Positions 44,701-57,184 of a DNA stretch of 64,000 nucleotides are shown piece by piece. The stretch is from NCBI RefSeq assembly GCF_002575655.3, contig NC_053040.3, positions 151,963,148 to 152,027,147 of the forward strand. Direction: 5' to 3'. Each line of letters opens with the position of its first letter. Within the stretch, counting starts at the first letter, position 1. The notes beneath the pieces were generated by a model, which had not been told where the DNA came from, made no database searches, and was given only the letters and a program-made list of their open reading frames with translations. Position numbers and translations under genes: made by a program. This DNA is from Aegilops tauschii subsp. strangulata. Taxonomy: Eukaryota > Streptophyta > Magnoliopsida > Poales > Poaceae.

Positions 44701-45259
44701 GTTATGATAAATAAGCTGATGTTTTGAATCTGAACCGCAATCAGGGGATGCTGTGGAGGCAACTGCAATAAAATCTGTCTTTGGCCACCACGCGACATCC
44801 GGTGGTCTTGCGTTATCCTCAACTAAGGTACACCTCATTCTGCGCAGCTAAACTGTCACAGATCCCGCACTAGTCTAGTCCATTTTACAACAATGACCGA
44901 GGACCAAAAAAACCATCTTCTCCAGGGAGCAATCGGTCATCTGCTAGGGGCGGCTGGTTCAGTGGAAGCAATCTTCACCGTGCTAGCAATCCACCATGTA
45001 TGTTACCCACCATGAGTGATAACTGATCAGTAGCTCCGTGCAATGAAAAATTGCTCTGTAGCCCGTACTCACCATCACATGCAATTTTTTGCAGGGAGTG
45101 GCGCCGCCCACGCTCAACCTGGAGCAGCCCGACCTGCTGTTTGAGGGCGCGTTCATGCCTCTAACCGCCGCCAAGAAGATGCATATACGGGCCGCCATCT
45201 CGAATTCCTTCGGGTTTGGTGGAACCAACGCGTCGCTGCTGTTCTCGTGCCCGCCCTAG
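41010..45259 (+). CDS. mtKAS: 3-oxoacyl-[acyl-carrier-protein] synthase, mitochondrial type (KAS)
   Basis: Condensing enzyme of type II fatty acid synthesis: extends acyl-ACP with malonyl-ACP, in mitochondria, supplying among others the octanoate for lipoate. Exons: 41010-41339, 41923-42030, 42112-42183, 42894-42980, 43067-43218, 43548-43628, 43722-43755, 44141-44207, 44286-44362, 44536-44596, 44745-44827, 44926-44997, 45095-45259; all phases join to give 462 residues, close to the plant mitochondrial enzyme. The N terminus [20 protein letters not shown] is Arg-rich and lacks acids, like a mitochondrial presequence. The fold starts at [15 protein letters not shown]. Catalytic residues: Cys209 (TACATGAHS), His350 ([11 protein letters not shown]), His389 ([13 protein letters not shown]); the [11 protein letters not shown] end is intact. 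The intron after 43218 uses a GC donor (AG/GCAAGT). Mitochondrial rather than plastid location is inferred from the presequence and family resemblance. Confidence 0.92.
41744..41786 (+). repeat. CT microsatellite in KAS intron 1
   Basis: About 21 uninterrupted CT dinucleotides. A likely polymorphic marker. Confidence 0.9.
42418..42564 (+). mobile_element. Stowaway MITE in KAS intron 3
   Basis: 147 bp. Ends CTCCCTCTGTTCACAAATA and the inverted TATTTGTGAACGGAGGGAA, with TA on both sides and no coding. Terminal repeats extend over about 25 bp. Confidence 0.85.
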
Positions 45260-46034
45260 CGATCCAGCATCACCCTCCCTCTCTTCTGTTTTCCCCTTCG
45301 AAGAGGCATACCAGAATGTCGGGAGTTTTCCCGTCCGTGAACTTAAACGGGGGAAGGCACCATCCGCGTTGAGCAGGAGTTGGGGGGTTTCAAGCACTGA
45401 CCATTGTGCTGTGCTCCCTCTGAATCCGGAGCATCGCCCAACTTGTGGGTGTTGATTCATCCCTCCGTTCCTAAATACAAGACCGTTTAAAGATTCTAAA
45501 TTTTTTCTGGATCTAAGCAAAATGTGTGGATCTTGCACTCTAAAATACGGAGTATGCCTATATACGTCCGTATGTAGTTCATATTGAAATCTCTAAAAAG
45601 GCTTATATTTAGAAACTATACTATACTACAGTATGCGAACTTATTGATTTTTTGTCTGAGAGAGAGAGAGAATTTTTGCCGAGCCGGGTTAGGTGCAGAT
45701 GTGGGGCTGGTGAGCGGGTTTGGCCGTCGCTCTCACGTGCTAGCTACCACGGAAAGGGGAACGAAACCAACCCAAATGCTGCTGCTGCCTGCGGTGGATA
45801 CTGTCCTTGCACACGTCCAACGGAGGCGAAGGCTGTGAGGAGCGCTAGCACTCCACAGTCCACACGCAAATGGACTCCTCGCCGCCCACGGAAAACAAGG
45901 CAAGAAAGAAGAAGATAGTTTGAAAGGCTGTTTGCTACAGCACCAGATGAACATGAGTTGCTTATGACTTTCTAGAACTGCAAGTTCCTTTAACTATGTC
46001 TGCGAGTTCCAAAGGATAGAAACTACGCGGGGGA
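45260..46034. other. 3' flank of the KAS gene
   Basis: Probable 3' UTR at first, then a MITE and a GA microsatellite at 45657-45671. No further gene is supported. Confidence 0.5.
45459..45620 (+). mobile_element. Degenerate Stowaway MITE downstream of KAS
   Basis: CCCTCCGTTCCTAAATACAA at the left and an inverted AAAGGCTTATATTTAG at the right, with CGTCCGTATGTAGTTCATA in the right arm, as in Stowaway elements. The right terminus has lost its GGGAG end, so borders are approximate. Confidence 0.65.
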
Positions 46035-47250
46035 TTATTTTTTCCAAGACGGAGGCATAAGATTTGTCTCATTCATTAAATAAGGAAGAATAGAGTTTAG
46101 AGTTTTACAACACACTCAAATACACGACATGACAATTACTCACGCAAAATTATATGCCATAGTCTTTTCGCGCCTGCGGTGACCCAAAGCTTAGCCTTCT
46201 CCAAGATGATGCTAAGAAGGATTGGTGGCGGTGCGGATTTATGCCGGAAAACCCGAGCATTTCTCTCATTCCAAATGGTCCAAGTGACCAGCATGGTGAG
46301 GGAGGCCATAGCGTGACGATTGGGGTTACGGTTGTCGGTTCTCCTGTCCCACCACTCGTCGACTGATGCGTGAAGGTGCCAGTCGGATGTGTCCAAGTGT
46401 GCGAGCGAAGCTTCGCAATGACAGATCTCCAAAGCCTGATAGTGTATCGACATTTGAAGAAAAGGTGTGCACATGTCTCTTGTTCCCTTTTGCAAAGAGG
46501 GCACAAGCCACAGTTTGGCCAACCTCGCTTCTCCAAGCGATCGGCGGTCCAAATTCTGTCTTGTAGAGCTAGCCATGCGAAGAATTTGATCTTTGGGGAA
46601 GCCCACATTTTCCAAATCATGCGATCCATGGGAGAAAGGGTTAGGCCAAGGAATTGGGCCTTGTAAGCGGTGGCCGTCGAGTATACCTCATCGTTCGAGT
46701 GCTTCCAAATAATATCATCCTTGCGATGCTCATTAAGGTGGAAGACGTGGACAAGCAACCAAAGAGTGAAGAATTCCAAAGTGTGGGCAGCCGAGGCGAC
46801 GGTGTTGTGGTCGATTTTCAGGATCCACGCGTTCCCCCTAAGAGCCTCACACACCTTCCAGTTCTTTCTCCATGCGCAATGTCGTTGGGCTTGCGCCCAA
46901 GCAGCCAGGGGGAGTCCCAAAATGGCGTTTTGGCGCCGTCGCCGACGGTAATAGAAGTTGAGGCGCAGAAGAACTCAAAATCCTCCTTGGCGCAAGGGTT
47001 GTCGAAGCCCACCCATAATTTGTGTGGCTCCTTCCATTCGTACCAAAGCCACCGAGGCGCAATGCATGTGCAAACTTGTCAGTTTAACACACCTAAGCCA
47101 CCATACTCCTTCGGTCTGCAAACTGTCTCCCAGTTGACCTTGCACTTTGCTCCCGTCGTCCTGTCTGACCCGAACCAAAGGAAATCCCTCTCAATTCTAT
47201 TTAGGTTGTGCGGGGTGCTAGGCGACACAATGAGGGGCGCGATAGAGTAC
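46035..47250 (-). mobile_element. LINE, 3' portion
   Basis: Minus strand. Frames at 47079-47250 and 46150-46920 read the end of a non-LTR reverse transcriptase: [35 protein letters not shown], then the RT-associated zinc-binding domain (zf-RVT) WASPKIKFFAWLALQDRIWT with CPLCKREQETCAHLFFKC. Frames change near 46600 and 46950, so it is inactive. The 3' end is near 46035, where a short T-rich run on the plus strand may be the tail. The 5' side is cut at 47250 by the Gypsy-type element; the rest lies beyond the window. Confidence 0.8.
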
Positions 47251-48928
47251 TGATGTCTACTACGCAACCTTCTTCTTGTAAACTCGTGTTGGGCCTTCAA
47301 GCGCAGAGTTTTGTAGGACAATAGCAAATTTCTCTCAAGTGGATGACCTAAGGTTTATCAATCCGTGGGAGGTGTAAGATGAAGATGGTCTCTCTCAAAT
47401 AACCCTGCAACCAAATAACAAAGAGTCTCTTATGTCCGCAACACACCCAATACAATGGTAAATTATATAGGTGCACTAGTTCGGCGAAGAGATGGTGATA
47501 CATGTGCAATATGGATGGTAGACATATGTTTTTGTAATCTGAAAATATAAAAACAGCAAGGTAACTAGTAACAAAAGTGAGTGAAAGCGGTATTGCAATG
47601 CTTAAAAAGAAGGCCTAGGGTTCATACTTTCACTAGTGCAAGTTCTCTCAACAATGATAACATAATTAGATCATATAACAATCCCTCAACGTGCAACAAA
47701 GAGTCACTCCAAAGTCACTAATAGAGGAGAACAAACGAAGAGATTATTGTAGGGTACGAAACCACCTCAAAGTTATTCTTTCTTATCGATCTATTGGGCT
47801 ATTCCTATAAATGTCACAAACAGCCCTAGAGTTCGTACTAAAATAACACCTTAAGATACACATCAACCAAAGACCTAATGTCACCTAGATACTCCAGTGT
47901 CACCACAAGTATCCGTGGGTTTGATTATACGATATGCATCACACAATCTCAGATTCATCCATTCAAACCAACACAAAGAACTTCAAAGAGTGCCCCAAAG
48001 TTTCTACCGGAGAGTTAAGACGAAAACGTGTACCAACCCCTATGCATAAGTTCATAAGGTCACAGAACCCGCAAGTTGATCACCAAAACATACATCAAGT
48101 GGATCACATGAATATCCCATTGTCACCACAGATAAGCACATGCAAGACATACATCAGGTGTTCTCAAATCCTTAAAGACTCAATCCGATAAGATAACTTC
48201 AAAGGGAAAACTCAATCCATTACAAGAAGGTAGAGGGGGAGAAACATCATAAGACCCAACTAGAATAGCAAAGCTCGCAGTACATCAAGATCGTGCCAAA
48301 TCAAGAACACGAGAGAGAGAGAGAGAGATCAAACACATAGCTACTGGTACATACCCTTAGACCCGAGGGTGAACTACTCCCTCCTCATCATGGAGAGCGC
48401 CGAGATGATGAAGATGGCCACCGGTGATGATTTCCCCCTCCGGTAGGGTGACGGAACAGGGCCCCGATTGTTTTTTGGTGGTTACAGAGGCTTGCGGCGG
48501 CGGAACTCCCGATCTAGATTTCTTTTCGGGGGTTTCTATATTTATAGGAATTTTTGGCGTCGGTTTCACGTCAGGGGGGGTCCACGAGTCAACGACAAGG
48601 GTGGAGTACCCTCCCGGGGGGTAGGGTGCGCCCTCCAACCTTGTGGTTGGCTCGGGACTCTTCTGGCCCAACTCTTTTGCTTTGGGGGACTTCTTCTGGT
48701 CCATAAAACATCACCATAAATTTTCAGGTCAATTGGACTCCGTTTGATATTCCTTTTCTGCGAAACTCAAAAACAAGGAAAAAACAGAAACTGGCACTGG
48801 GCTCTAGGTTAATAGGTTAGTCCCAAAAATTATATAAAATAGCATATAAATGCATATAAAACATCCAAGATAGATAATATAATAGCATGGAACAATAAAA
48901 AAATTATAGATATGTTGGAGACGTATCA
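47251..48928 (-). repeat. 3' LTR of pol-less Gypsy element, copy 2
   Basis: 1678 bp, TGATGTCTACTACGCAACC to GAGACGTATCA. Collinear with the copy 1 LTRs but clearly more diverged, for example at 47800-47830 and 48525-48620. Confidence 0.88.
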
Positions 48929-51900
48929 AGCATCCCCAAGCTTAATTCCTGCTCGTCCTCGAATAGATAAATGATAACAACAGAATTTTTGATGTGGAAT
49001 GCTACCTAACATATTTATCCATGTAATATTATTTATTGTGGCAAGAATATTCAGATCCATAAGATTCAAAACAAAAATTTGATATTGGCATAAAAACAAT
49101 AATATTCAAAGCATACTAACAAGGCAATTATGTCTTCTCAAAATAACATGGCCAAAGAAAGCTTATCCCTACAAAATCATATAGTCTGGCTATGCTCCAT
49201 CTTCATCACACAAAATATTCAAATCATGCACAACCCCGATGACAAACCAAGCAATTGTTTCATACTTTTGACGTTCTCAAACCTTTTCAACTTTCACGCA
49301 ATACATGAGTGTGAGTCATGGACATAGCACTATAGGTGGAATAGAAGGTGGTTGTGGAGAAGACAAAAAGAAGGAGATAGTCTCACATCAACTAGGCGTA
49401 TCAACAGGCTATGAAGATGCCCATCAATAGATATCAATGTGAGTGAGTAGGGATTGCCATGCAACGGATGCACTAGAGCTATAAGTTTATGAAAGCTCAA
49501 AAAGAAACTAAGTGGGTGTGCATCCAACTTGCTTGCTCATGAAGACCTAGGGCAATTTGAGGAAGCCCATCATTGGAATATACAAGCCAAGTTCTATAAT
49601 GAAAAATTCCCACTAGTATATGAAAGTGACAACATAGAAAACTCTCTATCATGAAGATCATGGTGCTACTTTGAAGCACAAGTGTGGTAAAAGGATAGTA
49701 ACATTGTCCCTTCTCTCTTTTTCTCTCATTTTTTTTATTTTTTGGCTCTCTTTTTTTGGCCTCTTTTTTTCATCCGGAGTCTCATCCCGACTTATGGGGG
49801 AATCATAGTCTCCATCATCCTTTCATCACATGGGACAATGCTCTAATAATGATGATCATCACACTTTTATTTACTTACAACTCAAGAATTACAACTCGAT
49901 ACTTAAAACAAAATATGACTCTATATGAATGCCTCCGGCGGTGTACCGGGATGTGCAATGAATCAAGAGTGACATGTATGAAAAATGATGAGTGGTGGCT
50001 TTGCCCCAAATACGATGTCAACTACATGATCATGCAAAGCAATATGACAATGATGATGTGTGTCATAATAAACGGAACGGTGGAAAGTTGCATGGCAATA
50101 TATCTCGTAATGGCTATGGAAATGCCATAATAGGTAGGTATGGTGGCTGTTTTGAGGAAGGTATATGGCGGGTGTATGGTACCAGCGAAAGTTGCGCGTC
50201 ACTAGAGAGGCTAGCAATGGTGAAAGGGTGAGAGTGTGTATAATCCATGGACTCAACATTAGTCATAAAGAACTCACATACTTATTGCAAAAATCTATTA
50301 GTTATCAAAACAAAGTACTATGTGCATGCTCCTAGGGGGGTAGATTGGTAGGAAAAGACAATCACTCGTCCCCGACCGCCACTCATAAGGAAGACAATCA
50401 ATAAATAAATCATGCTCCGACTTCATCACATAACGGTTCACCATACGTGCATGCTACGGGAATCACAAACTTTAACACAAGTATTTCTCAATCAACACTC
50501 ACTAGAATGACTCTAATATCACCATCTTCATATCTCAAAACAATCATAAGGAATCAAACTTATCATAGTATTTAGTGCACTTTATATGAAAGTTTTTATT
50601 ATATCCCTCCTGGTTGCCTATCATATTAGGACTAAATTTATAACCAAAGCAAATTACCATGTTGTTTAAAGACTCTCAAAATAATATAAGTGAAGCATGA
50701 GAGTTCAAAAATTTCTTCAAAATAAAACTACCGCCGCACTCTAAAAAGATATAAGTGAAGCACTAGAGCAAATGACAAACTACTCCAAAAGATATAAGTG
50801 AAGATCAATGAGTAGTCGAATAATTATGTAACTATGTGAAGACTTCTTCTCATAAATAAAATTTCATATCTTAAGTACTTTATTCAAACAACAAGCAAAA
50901 CAAAATAAAATGACAGCACATATCATGTGAAGAAGCAAAAACTTAGGCTCAACCAAAACTGACCGATAGTTGTTGAAGAAGAAAGATGGGATGCCAACCG
51001 GGGCATCCCGAAGCTTAGATGCTTGAGACTTCTTGAAATATTAATTAGGGATGCCTTGGGCATCCCCAAGCTTGAGCTTTTGTGTCTCCTTAATTCCTTT
51101 TATATCGTGGTTTCCCTAAATCTTAAAAACTTCATCCATAAAAAACTCAACAAGAACTCGTGAGATAAGTTAGTATAAATCAACGCATAAACCTTATCAT
51201 TCTCTACTGTAGCAAATCACTAGAATTATTATTTGACATTGCATACTAAATGCCTCTGCATATTTAATAGTGCTATCCTCAAATAGAATCATTAAACAAG
51301 CAAACATATGCAAACAATGCAAACATAACAGTAATCTGTCTAAACAGAACAATCTATAAAGAATGCAAGAAGAATCATACTTCCCTAACTCCAAAGATTC
51401 TGAAAAATTACCACACTGTAAAAAAATTGTTGTTACTCATTGTGTAAATTTTTTGAGATTTATCATGTTCTAACTATTCACAAATATTCAAAACATAACA
51501 GCAAACTTTCTGTTTTTAAAACAACAACATATGGACTTGCAAAATAAGCATGGTAAAGGCTATACTTGACCTTTTTATTGAACTAAAAGATGCAAAACAT
51601 TACTCTAAATAACAGAAAGCAAATCCTAATAAAAGAAAATGACGCTCCAAGCAAAACACATATCATGTGGTGAATAAAATATAGCTCCAAGTAAGGTTAC
51701 CGATGAACGAAGACGAAAGAGGGGATGCCATCCGGGGCATCCCCAAGCTTAGTTGCTTGGGTATTCCTTGAATATTACCTTTGGGTGCCTTGGGCATCCC
51801 CAAGATTAGGCTCTTGCCACTCCTTATTCCGTAGTCCATCGAAACTTTACCCAAAACTTGAAAACTTCACAACACAAAACTTAACGGAACTTCGTGAGAT

Positions 51901-52527
51901 GGGTTAGTATGATAAAGATAAAACATTCACTTTGGTACTGTCAAGACAAGATTCAATATTGTTCTCACAAAATGCCTACTGTACCATATCATTTCTACAA
52001 TTTATATTGACTAATATAAGCCATAGAAACTAGAAAACAAGCAAACTATGCATTGAAAACAGAATCTGTCAAAAACAGAACAGTCTGCAATGATCTGAAC
52101 AACAACCATACTTCTGTTACTCCAAAAAATCTAAAAAATTGGGACAGCGTAGGCAATTTGTATATCAATATACTGTAAAAAAATCACAATTTTTTGGCGC
52201 TCCACTAATTTTGAACAATTTTGTGACTGGGCGCAAAAGTTTCTGTTTTTGGACAGAATTGAATCAACTATCATCAACACTATCCCAAAGGCTTTACTTG
52301 GCACTTAATTGAAACAAGAGCTATAAAACAAGATTACTACAGTAGCTTAATCATGTGAACACACAAAAACAGTAGGTAAAGGTGTTGGGTTGTCTCCCAA
52401 CAAGCGCTTGTCTTTAATGCCTTTTTAGCTAGGCATGATGATTTCAAGGATGCTCGCATAAAAGTAAAGAATTGAAATGCAAAGAGAGCATCATGAAACA
52501 TATGTGGCAAGCACATTTAAGTCTAAC
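48929..52527 (-). other. Non-coding internal region of copy 2, with polypurine tract and duplicated module
   Basis: On the minus strand TAAGCTTGGGGATGCT precedes the 3' LTR. Further copies of that core occur at 51003, 51060, 51737 and 51794 (some with one or two changes). The two pairs lie in a diverged duplication: about 50950-51430 resembles about 51690-52110, both ending in a CTGTCTAAACAGAAC/CTGTCAAAAACAGAAC block. No gene is supported. Confidence 0.65.
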
Positions 52528-53491
52528 TCACTTCCTATGCATAGGGATTTTGTGAGCAACCAACTTATGGGAACAAGAATCAACTAGCATAGGAAGGCAA
52601 AACAAGCATGACTTCAAAACTTTCAACACATAGAGAGGGAACTTGATATTATTGAGATATGTAAAAGCATATGTTCCTCTCTCATAATAATTTTCAGTAG
52701 CATCATGAATGAATTCAACAATATATCTATCACATAAAGGACTCTTTTCATGATACATAAGCATAAATTTTTTATTACTCTCCACATAAGCAAATTTATT
52801 CTCATGAATAGTAGTGGGAGCAAACTCAACAAAATAACTATCATGTGGGGCATAATCCAATTGAAAATTAAAATCATGATGACAAGTTTCATGGTTATCA
52901 TTATTCTTTATAGCATACATGTCATCACAATAATCATCATAGATAGAAACTTTATTCTCATAATCAATTGGAACCTCTTCCGAAATAGTGGATTCATCAC
53001 TAAATAAAGTCATGACTTCTCCAAATCCACTTTTATCAATATTGTGAAAAGATTCAACACCCTCCAAAATAGTGGGATCATTAGTACCTAGAGTTGACAC
53101 TCTTCCAAACCCACTTTCATCAATATATTCATCATAAATAGGAGGCATGCTTTCATCATAATAAATATTCTCATCAAAACTTGGGGGACTAAAAATACCA
53201 TCTTCATCAAACATAGCATCCCCAAGCTTGTTGTTTTGCGTATCATTAGCATCATGGATATTCAAAGAATTCATACTAACAACATTGCAATCATGCTCAT
53301 CACAAAGATTTAGTGCCAACCGTTTTATTGCATTCTTCTTCTAACACTTTGGCACAATTTTCCGATCCATCATTTTCAAGAAAGACATGATAAAGATGAA
53401 TTATATGTGGCAACCTCAATTCCATTTTTTGTAGTTTTCTTTTATAGACTAAACTAGTGATAAAACAAGAAACTAAAAGATTCAATTGCAA
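52528..53491 (-). pseudogene. Unrecognised internal protein of copy 2, frameshifted
   Basis: Homologous to 19004-19765. An N-terminal frame (53300-53491) reads KMELRLPHIIHLYHVFLEND and EECNKTVG; the rest continues in another frame as CDEHDCNVVSMNSLN through to HKIPMHRK. It keeps a segment of about 80 residues, with two copies of an ESGFGxVxTL motif, that copy 1 has lost. No known domain recognised. The location next to the primer-binding site is that of a Gag. Confidence 0.5.
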
Positions 53492-53519
53492 GATCTAAAG
53501 ATATACCTTCAAGCACTCA

Positions 53520-53601
53520 CCTCCCCGGCAACGGCGCTAGAAAAGAGCTTCGTTGATGGGATGTGAGTGCCGCTTACCTAGCCTCCCCGACAACGGTGCC
53601 A
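53520..53601 (-). other. Two primer-binding-site-like copies in copy 2
   Basis: The LTR-adjacent copy is at 53582-53601 (minus strand TGGCACCGTTGTCGGGGAGG) and an inner copy at 53520-53539 (TAGCGCCGTTGCCGGGGAGG), each preceded by AGCTCTTTTC. They are separated by 42 bp. Copy 1 has only one such site. Both show C-to-T type changes relative to TGGCGCCGTTGCCGGGGAGG. Confidence 0.7.
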
Positions 53602-53611
53602 GAAAAGAGCT

Positions 53612-54298
53612 TGATGTCTACTACGCAACCTTCTTCTTGTAGACTCGTGTTGGGACTCCAAGCGCAGAGTTTTGTAGAACAGTAGCAAATTTCCCTCAAG
53701 TAGATGGCCTAAGGTTTATCAATCCATGGGAGGCGTAGGATGAAGATGGTCTCTCTCAAACAACCCTGCAACCAAATAAAAAAGAGTCTCATGTGTCCCC
53801 AACACACCCAATACAATGGTAAATTGTATAGGTGCACTAGTTCGGCGAAGAGATGGTGATACAAGTGCAATATGGATAGTAGATATAGGTTTTTGTAATA
53901 TGAAAATATAAAAACAGCAAGGTAACTACTAACAAAAGTGAGTGAAAACGGTATTGCAATGCTTAGAAAGAAGGCCTAGGGTTCATAGTTTCACTAGTGC
54001 AAGTTCTCTCAACAATGATAACACAATTAGATCATATAACAATCCCTCAACGTGCAACAAAGAGTCACTCCAAAGTCACTAATAGCGGAGAACAAATGAA
54101 GAGATTATTGTAGGGTACAAAACCACCTCAAAGTTATTCTTTCTGATCGATCTATTGGGCTATTCCTATAAATGTCACAAACAACCCTAGAGTTCGTAGT
54201 AAAATAACACTTTAAGATACACATCAACCAAAACCCTAATGTCACCTAGATACTCCAATGTCACCACAAGTATCGACGGGTTTGATTATACGATATTT
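53612..54298 (-). repeat. 5' LTR of copy 2, truncated by a Copia insertion
   Basis: Collinear with 47251-47935 and cut after TACGATAT. The remainder is expected beyond the right edge of the window. Confidence 0.85.
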
Positions 54299-56018
54299 TG
54301 CGGAACGTAGTAAAAATTCCTGCGCACACGCAAGATCATGGTGATGCATAGCAACGAGAGGGGAGAGTGTCATCCACATACCCTCGTAGACCGTAAGCGG
54401 AAGCGTTATGACAACGCGGTTGATGTAGTCGTACGTCTTCACGATCGACCGATCCTAGTACCGAACGTATGACACCTCCGCGATCTGCACACGTTCAGCT
54501 CGGTGACATCCCACGAACTCACGATCCAGTAGAGCTTCGAGGGAGAGTTCCGTCAGCACGACGGCGTGATGACGGTGATGATGATTCTACCGACGCAGGG
54601 CTTCGCCTAAGCACCACTATGATATGACTGAGGTGGATTATGGTGGACGGGGCACCGCACACGGCTAAGAGATCAATGATCAACTTGTGTGTCTATGGGG
54701 TGCCCCCCTCCCCGGTATATAAAGGAGTGGAGGAGGGGGAGGGGGCCGGTCTCCTAGGCGCGCCCCAAGGGGAGTCCTACTCCCACCGGGAGTAGGATTC
54801 CACCCCTTCCAAGAGTAGGAGTAGGAGGGAAGGAAGGAGGAGAGAGGGGGAAGGAAAAAGGGGGGCGCCGCCCCCTTCCTTATCCAATTTGGACTAGAGG
54901 GGGAGGGGGCGCGCGGCCTGCCCTGGCCGCCCCTCCTCTTCTCCACCAAGGCCCATGATGCCCATTACACTCCCCGGGGGGTTCCGGTAACCCCCCGGTA
55001 CTCCGGTATTTGTCTGAACTTACCCGGAACCCTTCCGAAGTCCAAACATAGTCATCCAATCTTTATGTCTCGACCATTTCGAGACTCCTCGTCATGTCCG
55101 TGATCATATCCGGGACTCAGAACTACCTTCGGTTCATCAAAACACACAAACTCATATTACCGATCGTCACCGAACGTTAAGCGTGCGGACCCTACGGGTT
55201 CGAGAACTATGTAGACATGACCGAGACACGTCTCTGGTCAATAACCAATAGCGGAACCTGGATGCTCATATTGGTTCCTACATATTCTATGAAGATCTTT
55301 ATCGGTCAAACCGCATAACAACATACGTTGTTCCCTTTGTCATCGGTATGTTACTTGCCCGAGATTCGATCGTCGGTATCTCAATACCTAGTTCAATCTC
55401 GTTACCGGCAAGTCTCTTTACTCGTTCCGTAATACATCATCCCGCAACTAACTCATTAGTTGCATTGCTTGCAAGGCTTATAGTGATGTGTATTACCGAG
55501 AGGGCCCAGAGATACCTCTCCGACAATCGGAGTGACAAATCCTAATCTTGTTCTATGCCAACTCAACAAGTACCATCGGAGACACCTGTAGAGCACCTTT
55601 ATAATCACCCAGTTACGTTGTGATGTTTGGTAGCACACAAAGTGTTCCTCCGGTATTCGGGAGTTGCATAATCTCATAGTCATAGGAACATGTATAAGTC
55701 ATGAAGAAAGCAATAGCAATATACCAAACGATCAAATGCTAAGCTAACACAATGGGTCAAGTCAATCACATCATTCTCTAATGATGTGATCCCGTTAATC
55801 AAATGAAAACTCATGTCTATGGCTAGGAAACTTAACCATTTTTGATTCAACGAGCTAGTCAGGTAGAGGCATACTAGTGACACTTTGTTTGTCTATGTAG
55901 TCACACATGTACTAAGTTCCCGGTTAATACAATTCTAGCATGAATAATAAACATTTATCATGATATAAGGAAATATAAATAACAACTTTATTATTGCCTC
56001 TAGGGCATATTTCCTTCA
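54299..56018 (-). repeat. Copia 3' LTR, complete
   Basis: 1720 bp. The minus strand begins TGAAGGAAATATGCCCTAG and ends CTACGTTCCGCA. It serves as the reference for the broken LTR in the left block. The left border is set by the CA end and is accurate to a few bases. Confidence 0.8.
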
Positions 56019-56031
56019 GTCTCCCACTTGC
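56019..56031 (-). other. Copia polypurine tract
   Basis: The minus strand reads GCAAGTGGGAGAC directly before the LTR. Typical for this Copia group. Confidence 0.65.
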
Positions 56032-56051
56032 ACTAGAGTCAATAATCTAGA

Positions 56052-57184
56052 TTACACAATAATGATTCTAACACCCATGGAGTCTTGGTGTTGATCATGT
56101 TTTGATCGTGAGAGAGGCTTAGTCAACGGGTCTGCAACATTTAGATTCGTATGTATCTTGCAAATCTCTATGTCTCCCTCCTTGACTTGACCGCGGATGG
56201 AATTGAAGCGTCTCTTGATGTGCTTGGTTCTCTTGTGAAATCTGGATTCCTTTGCCAAGGCAATTGCACGAGTATTGTCACAAAAGATTTACATTGGACC
56301 CGATGCACTAGGTATGACACCTAGATCGGATATGAACTCCTTCATCCAGACTCCTTCATTTGCTGCTTCCGAAGCAGCTATGTACTCCGCTTCACACGTA
56401 GATCCCGCCACGACGTTCTGCTTAGAACTGCACCAACTGACAGCTCCACCGTTCAATATAAATACGTATCCGGTTTGTGACTTAGAGTCATCCGGATCAG
56501 TGTCAAAGCTTGCATCGACGTAACCATTTACGACGAGTTCTTTGTCACCTCCATAAACGAGAAACATATCCTTAGTCCTTTTCAGGTATTTCAGGATGTT
56601 CTTGAGCGCTGTCCAGTGATCCACTCCTGGATTACTTTGGTACCTCCCTGCTAAACTAATAGCAAGGCACACATCATGTCTGGTACACAACATTGCATAC
56701 ATGATAGAGCCTGGCTGAAGCATAGGGAACACCTTTCATTTTCTCTCTATCTTCTGCAGTGGTCGGGCATTGAGTCTGACTCAACTTCACACCTTGTAAC
56801 ACAAGCAAGAACCCTTTCTTTGCTTGATCCATTTTGAACTTCTTCAAAACTTTATCAAGGTATGTGCTTTGTGAAAGTCCTATTAAGCGTCTTGATCTAT
56901 CTCTATAGATCTTGATGCCCAATATATAAGCAGCTTCACCGAGGTCTTTCATTGAGAAACTCTTATTCAAGTATCCTTTTATGCTATCCAGAAATTCTAT
57001 ATCATTTCCTATCAACAATATGTCATCCACATATAATATTAGAAATGCTACAGAGCTCCCACTCACTTTCTTGTAAATACGGGCTTCTCCAAAAGTCTGT
57101 ATAAAACCATATGCTTTGATCACACTATCAAAACATTTATTCCAACTCTGAGATGCTTGCACCAGTCCATAAATGGATCGCTGG
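56052..57184 (-). pseudogene. Copia reverse transcriptase and RNase H, 3' part
   Basis: Minus strand. RSIYGLVQASQSWNK, FLILYVDDILLIGND (catalytic YVDD intact), MKDLGEAAYILGIKI and SQSTYLDKVLKKFKM belong to the RT. After a frame change near 56700, RNase H reads GYVDASFDTDPDDSKSQTGY, SWCSSKQNVVAGSTCEAEYI and, after another break near 56280, RTKHIKRRFNSIRGQV with ADPLTKPLS. At least two frame breaks make it inactive. The RT N-terminal part lies beyond the inserted chromovirus. Confidence 0.85.

Larger units (their letters stand above)
47251..54298 (-). mobile_element. Gypsy-type LTR element without pol, copy 2
   Basis: Same family as 14418-21582 but diverged. LTR at 47251-48928, polypurine tract at 48929-48944, internal region to 53611, two primer-binding-site-like copies, and a second LTR from 53612 that is cut at 54298 by a Copia insertion. 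No protease, RT or integrase. The internal region is about 0.9 kb longer than in copy 1, mainly from an old duplication (see 50950-52110). Confidence 0.85.
54299..57184 (-). mobile_element. Copia (BARE/Angela-like), 3' half
   Basis: Minus-strand element with its 3' LTR at 54299-56018, polypurine tract, RNase H and RT to the right. It is cut at 57184 by the chromovirus, and inserted in the LTR of the Gypsy-type element. It belongs to the same LTR family as the Copia at 1-2917/11345-11613. Confidence 0.85.

Noticed and set aside
47934..48719. Frames in the LTR of the pol-less Gypsy elements (also at 15084, 15540, 20560, 20942)
   Set aside because: The same LTR positions repeat in each copy; non-coding LTR sequence.
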